In this document: positions 62,658 to 64,000 of the stretch, one piece after another
Numbering within the stretch: position 1 is the stretch's first letter
Layout: every line of letters starts with the position of its first letter
NCBI GenBank assembly: GCA_029961105.1
Contig: JASBVO010000006.1
Location: 1 to 64,000 of the forward strand
Source of the DNA: Micrococcus sp.
Lineage (GTDB): Bacteria; Actinomycetota; Actinomycetes; Actinomycetales; Micrococcaceae
Direction of reading: 5' to 3'
Length of the DNA stretch: 64,000 nt
Position numbers and translations under genes: made by a program
Notes under the pieces: generated by a model
What the model saw: only the letters and a program-made list of their open reading frames with translations
The model's database searches: none
What the model was told of the DNA's origin: nothing

Positions 62658-62715
62658 CTGTGCGGGCAGTCATCCCCGGCGCACTCGAGTGCGCCGGGGA
62701 TGACTGCCCGCACAG
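62658..62715. terminator. 58-bp perfect palindrome after the ABC operon
   Basis: Arms of 29 bases match without error around a central CTCGAG. It begins 29 bases after the ATPase stop. As RNA it gives a very stable stem with almost no loop, which would end the operon transcript; as DNA it is a cruciform-type palindrome, unusual in length. Confidence 0.75.
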
Positions 62716-62717
62716 TC

Positions 62718-62753
62718 GTCTCCGGCGTCTCCGGCGTCTCCGGCGTCTCCGGC
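62718..62753. repeat. Four perfect 9-bp tandem repeats
   Basis: GTCTCCGGC is repeated four times without change directly after the 58-bp palindrome. It is noncoding. Confidence 0.9.
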
Positions 62754-63201
62754 GGTGGCATCCGCACTGCTCGGTCATCGTGCCGGGACCCCTCGGGCGA
62801 TGTGGAGGGCCGGCCGCGGTGGCCTTCGGGGCCGCCAGGTGCCACCGCGAAGGGGGCAAGGTAGCCGCCGCGGCTGAGGGTTTCCGGTGAGCCACCGGTG
62901 AAGCCGGCTCGGTGATCACCGCTCCGTGACCTCCCGGACATCAGGCGAGGAATGTCAATACTCTAATGACTCGTGACCTGCCTGACGTGGTCGGACATGG
63001 ACTGCTGACCCTGCCTGCCCCAGTAGGCGCCCCGAAGCACGTACTGCCTGCGAGTCCGCCGTGGCCGACTGAGCGGCAAGACCACGTGGTAACCGGGTGT
63101 ACCGGCACGGCGACGGAGACCATACCGTGATCTCAGGACCTCAGAGTGCGGGCCGTATCCTCATTACCCCGGCCGTCCTGACGAGATCCCTGTGCACGTC
63201 T
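62754..63201. other. Intergenic stretch without a recognisable gene
   Basis: About 450 bases between the 9-bp repeats and the hairpin before the DapA-like gene. No frame here has both a plausible start with RBS and protein-like composition. A slightly A+T-richer patch (62950-62970, around CAATACTCTAATGACT) may hold a promoter, and ACCACGTGGT (63081-63090) is a ten-bp palindrome. No tRNA was seen. Confidence 0.5.
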
Positions 63202-63241
63202 GGCCTGCCGGTTCTCCGCGAGTCCGGAGAACCGGCAGGCC
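63202..63241. promoter_or_regulatory. Stable hairpin in the leader of the DapA-like gene
   Basis: A perfect 17-bp stem (GGCCTGCCGGTTCTCCG and its complement) with a six-base loop ends 30 bases before the ATG and just ahead of the AGGGGG ribosome binding site. It could end upstream transcription, act as an attenuator or influence translation. No T-run follows. Confidence 0.6.
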
Positions 63242-63271
63242 GCCATCTCAAGCTTCCAGGGGGATCACGCC

Positions 63272-64000
63272 ATGGCCATCCGCTCCCGAGTCGTTCCACC
63301 CGAAACACCGTCCCAGCGGACGGCCATGGGTGATCGCCGGGGCGCCGCCGTTCCGGACATCGCCGTCCGTCGCCGCGCCACCACCACCGCCGTCCGCCGC
63401 CCCGCCGCTGCCACCTCCCGTACCGCTGCCGCCGGTCGCACCCAGGGCGCCACCGGCACCGACAACGCAGCGGTCGGCACCTCCGGTGGTACAGGAGGCA
63501 ACGGTGCGGCCACGGCATTCGGCCGCGTCATCACGGCCATGATCACCCCCTTCGACGGGGCGGGACGGGTGGACGACCGGGCAGCCGAGCTGCTGGCCGG
63601 CCGGCTGGTCCGGAATGGGTGGAACGACGCGATCCTGGTCAACGGCACCGCCGGCGAGTCCAATGCCACGGACGACGAGGAGAAGCGGCGCATGATCTTC
63701 GCGGTCCGGCGGGCCGTGGCCGGGACCGCTCGGAAGGTCATCGCCGGGATCGGCTCGGGGGACACCGCGCACAGCGTCCGGTTGGCCGGGACCGCGCACG
63801 AAGCGGGGGCGGACGGCCTGCTCGTGGCCGCTCCCTATTACTCCAGTCCGAGCCAGTTGGGGCTGCTGGAGCACTTCCGGGCCATCGCGGACGCCACTCC
63901 GCTGCCGGTGATGCTCTGCGATATCCCCCAGCGCACGGGGGTCGCGATCGAGCCGGAGACCCTCAGGGCCGCCGCCGAGCATCCGCGCATCCTCGCCGTC
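63272..64000 (+). CDS. DapA-like dihydrodipicolinate synthase family protein (partial)
   Basis: The frame is open to the window edge (243 codons). From about residue 85 the TIM barrel of the DapA/NAL family is clear: GRVITAMITPFDGAGRVDDRA, VNGTAGESNATDDEE (GTxGE loop), GIGSGDTAHSVRLAGTAHEAGADG, APYYSSPSQLGLLEHFRAIA. The position of the catalytic Tyr (YxIPxRTG in family members) is Cys here: MLCDIPQRTG, so normal dihydrodipicolinate synthesis is doubtful. The Schiff-base Lys lies beyond the window. The N-terminal 84 residues are Arg/Ala/Thr-rich and not part of the fold. ATG 63272 follows CAGGGGGATC; an in-frame ATG at 63326 is an alternative. Confidence 0.8.
   Translation, partial: MAIRSRVVPPETPSQRTAMGDRRGAAVPDIAVRRRATTTAVRRPAAATSRTAAAGRTQGATGTDNAAVGTSGGTGGNGAATAFGRVITAMITPFDGAGRVDDRAAELLAGRLVRNGWNDAILVNGTAGESNATDDEEKRRMIFAVRRAVAGTARKVIAGIGSGDTAHSVRLAGTAHEAGADGLLVAAPYYSSPSQLGLLEHFRAIADATPLPVMLCDIPQRTGVAIEPETLRAAAEHPRILAV

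Noticed and set aside
62660-62890. Short plus-strand frame with Arg-Leu repeats after the ABC operon
   Set aside because: Its repeats come from the noncoding 9-bp array and the palindrome; there is no RBS or protein-like composition.

Overview
The window is about 70% G+C and carries strong AGGAGG-type ribosome binding sites, TANNNT-type -10 boxes, some genes that look leaderless, and long open antisense frames. Gene content (DUF1846 protein, septum-formation lipoprotein, hisC next to a 2-oxoacid dehydrogenase operon, catabolic islands for aromatic and amine compounds) points to an actinobacterium, most likely Micrococcaceae (Citricoccus/Micrococcus/Kocuria/Arthrobacter-like). This is inferred from protein motifs, not from a marker gene. 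No rRNA, tRNA, CRISPR array or recognisable transposase was found.

Left part (1-11.7 kb): a broken acuI-like fragment, a universal stress protein, and a compact reactive-sulfur locus (TauE-type exporter, rhodanese/DUF2892 protein, CstR-like persulfide sensor, persulfide dioxygenase/rhodanese fusion) with four near-identical 16-bp ATACCCC-GGGGTAT operators. Then come a quinone-oxidoreductase-like protein, a small protein, an acyl-CoA thioesterase, and a tetrahydrofolate-dependent aromatic O-demethylase with its partner metF. The last two share a 20-bp ATACCTAT operator.

Middle-left (11-29.8 kb): an 18-kb catabolic island. A MarR repressor sits beside a LIV-type ABC importer (livFGHM plus binding lipoprotein), followed by beta-oxidation-type genes (two enoyl-CoA hydratases, 3-hydroxyacyl-CoA dehydrogenase, thiolase, two acyl-CoA dehydrogenases, SDR, APH-like kinase, acyl-CoA synthetase, acetoacetate-CoA ligase, thioesterase). 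Three divergent promoters share a CTAGARNNCTAG motif, suggesting one regulon. The substrate is unknown.

Centre (29.8-43.7 kb): a TRIC-type channel, purB, an alpha/beta-hydrolase remnant, an aldehyde dehydrogenase, and an aromatic-amine island (copper amine oxidase, TetR, FeaR-like AraC regulator, APC permease, aldehyde dehydrogenase). Several tandem repeats and a 47-bp hairpin repeat in three copies lie between these genes.

Right part (43.7-64 kb): DUF1846 protein, AraC/NmrA pair, flavin reductase, a WXG-like helical protein coupled to a lipase-like protein, a small membrane protein, hisC, the E1alpha/E1beta/E2 operon, a ThDP-dependent enzyme beside a NitT/TauT-type ABC transporter, and at the right edge the start of a DapA-like protein that lacks the family tyrosine.
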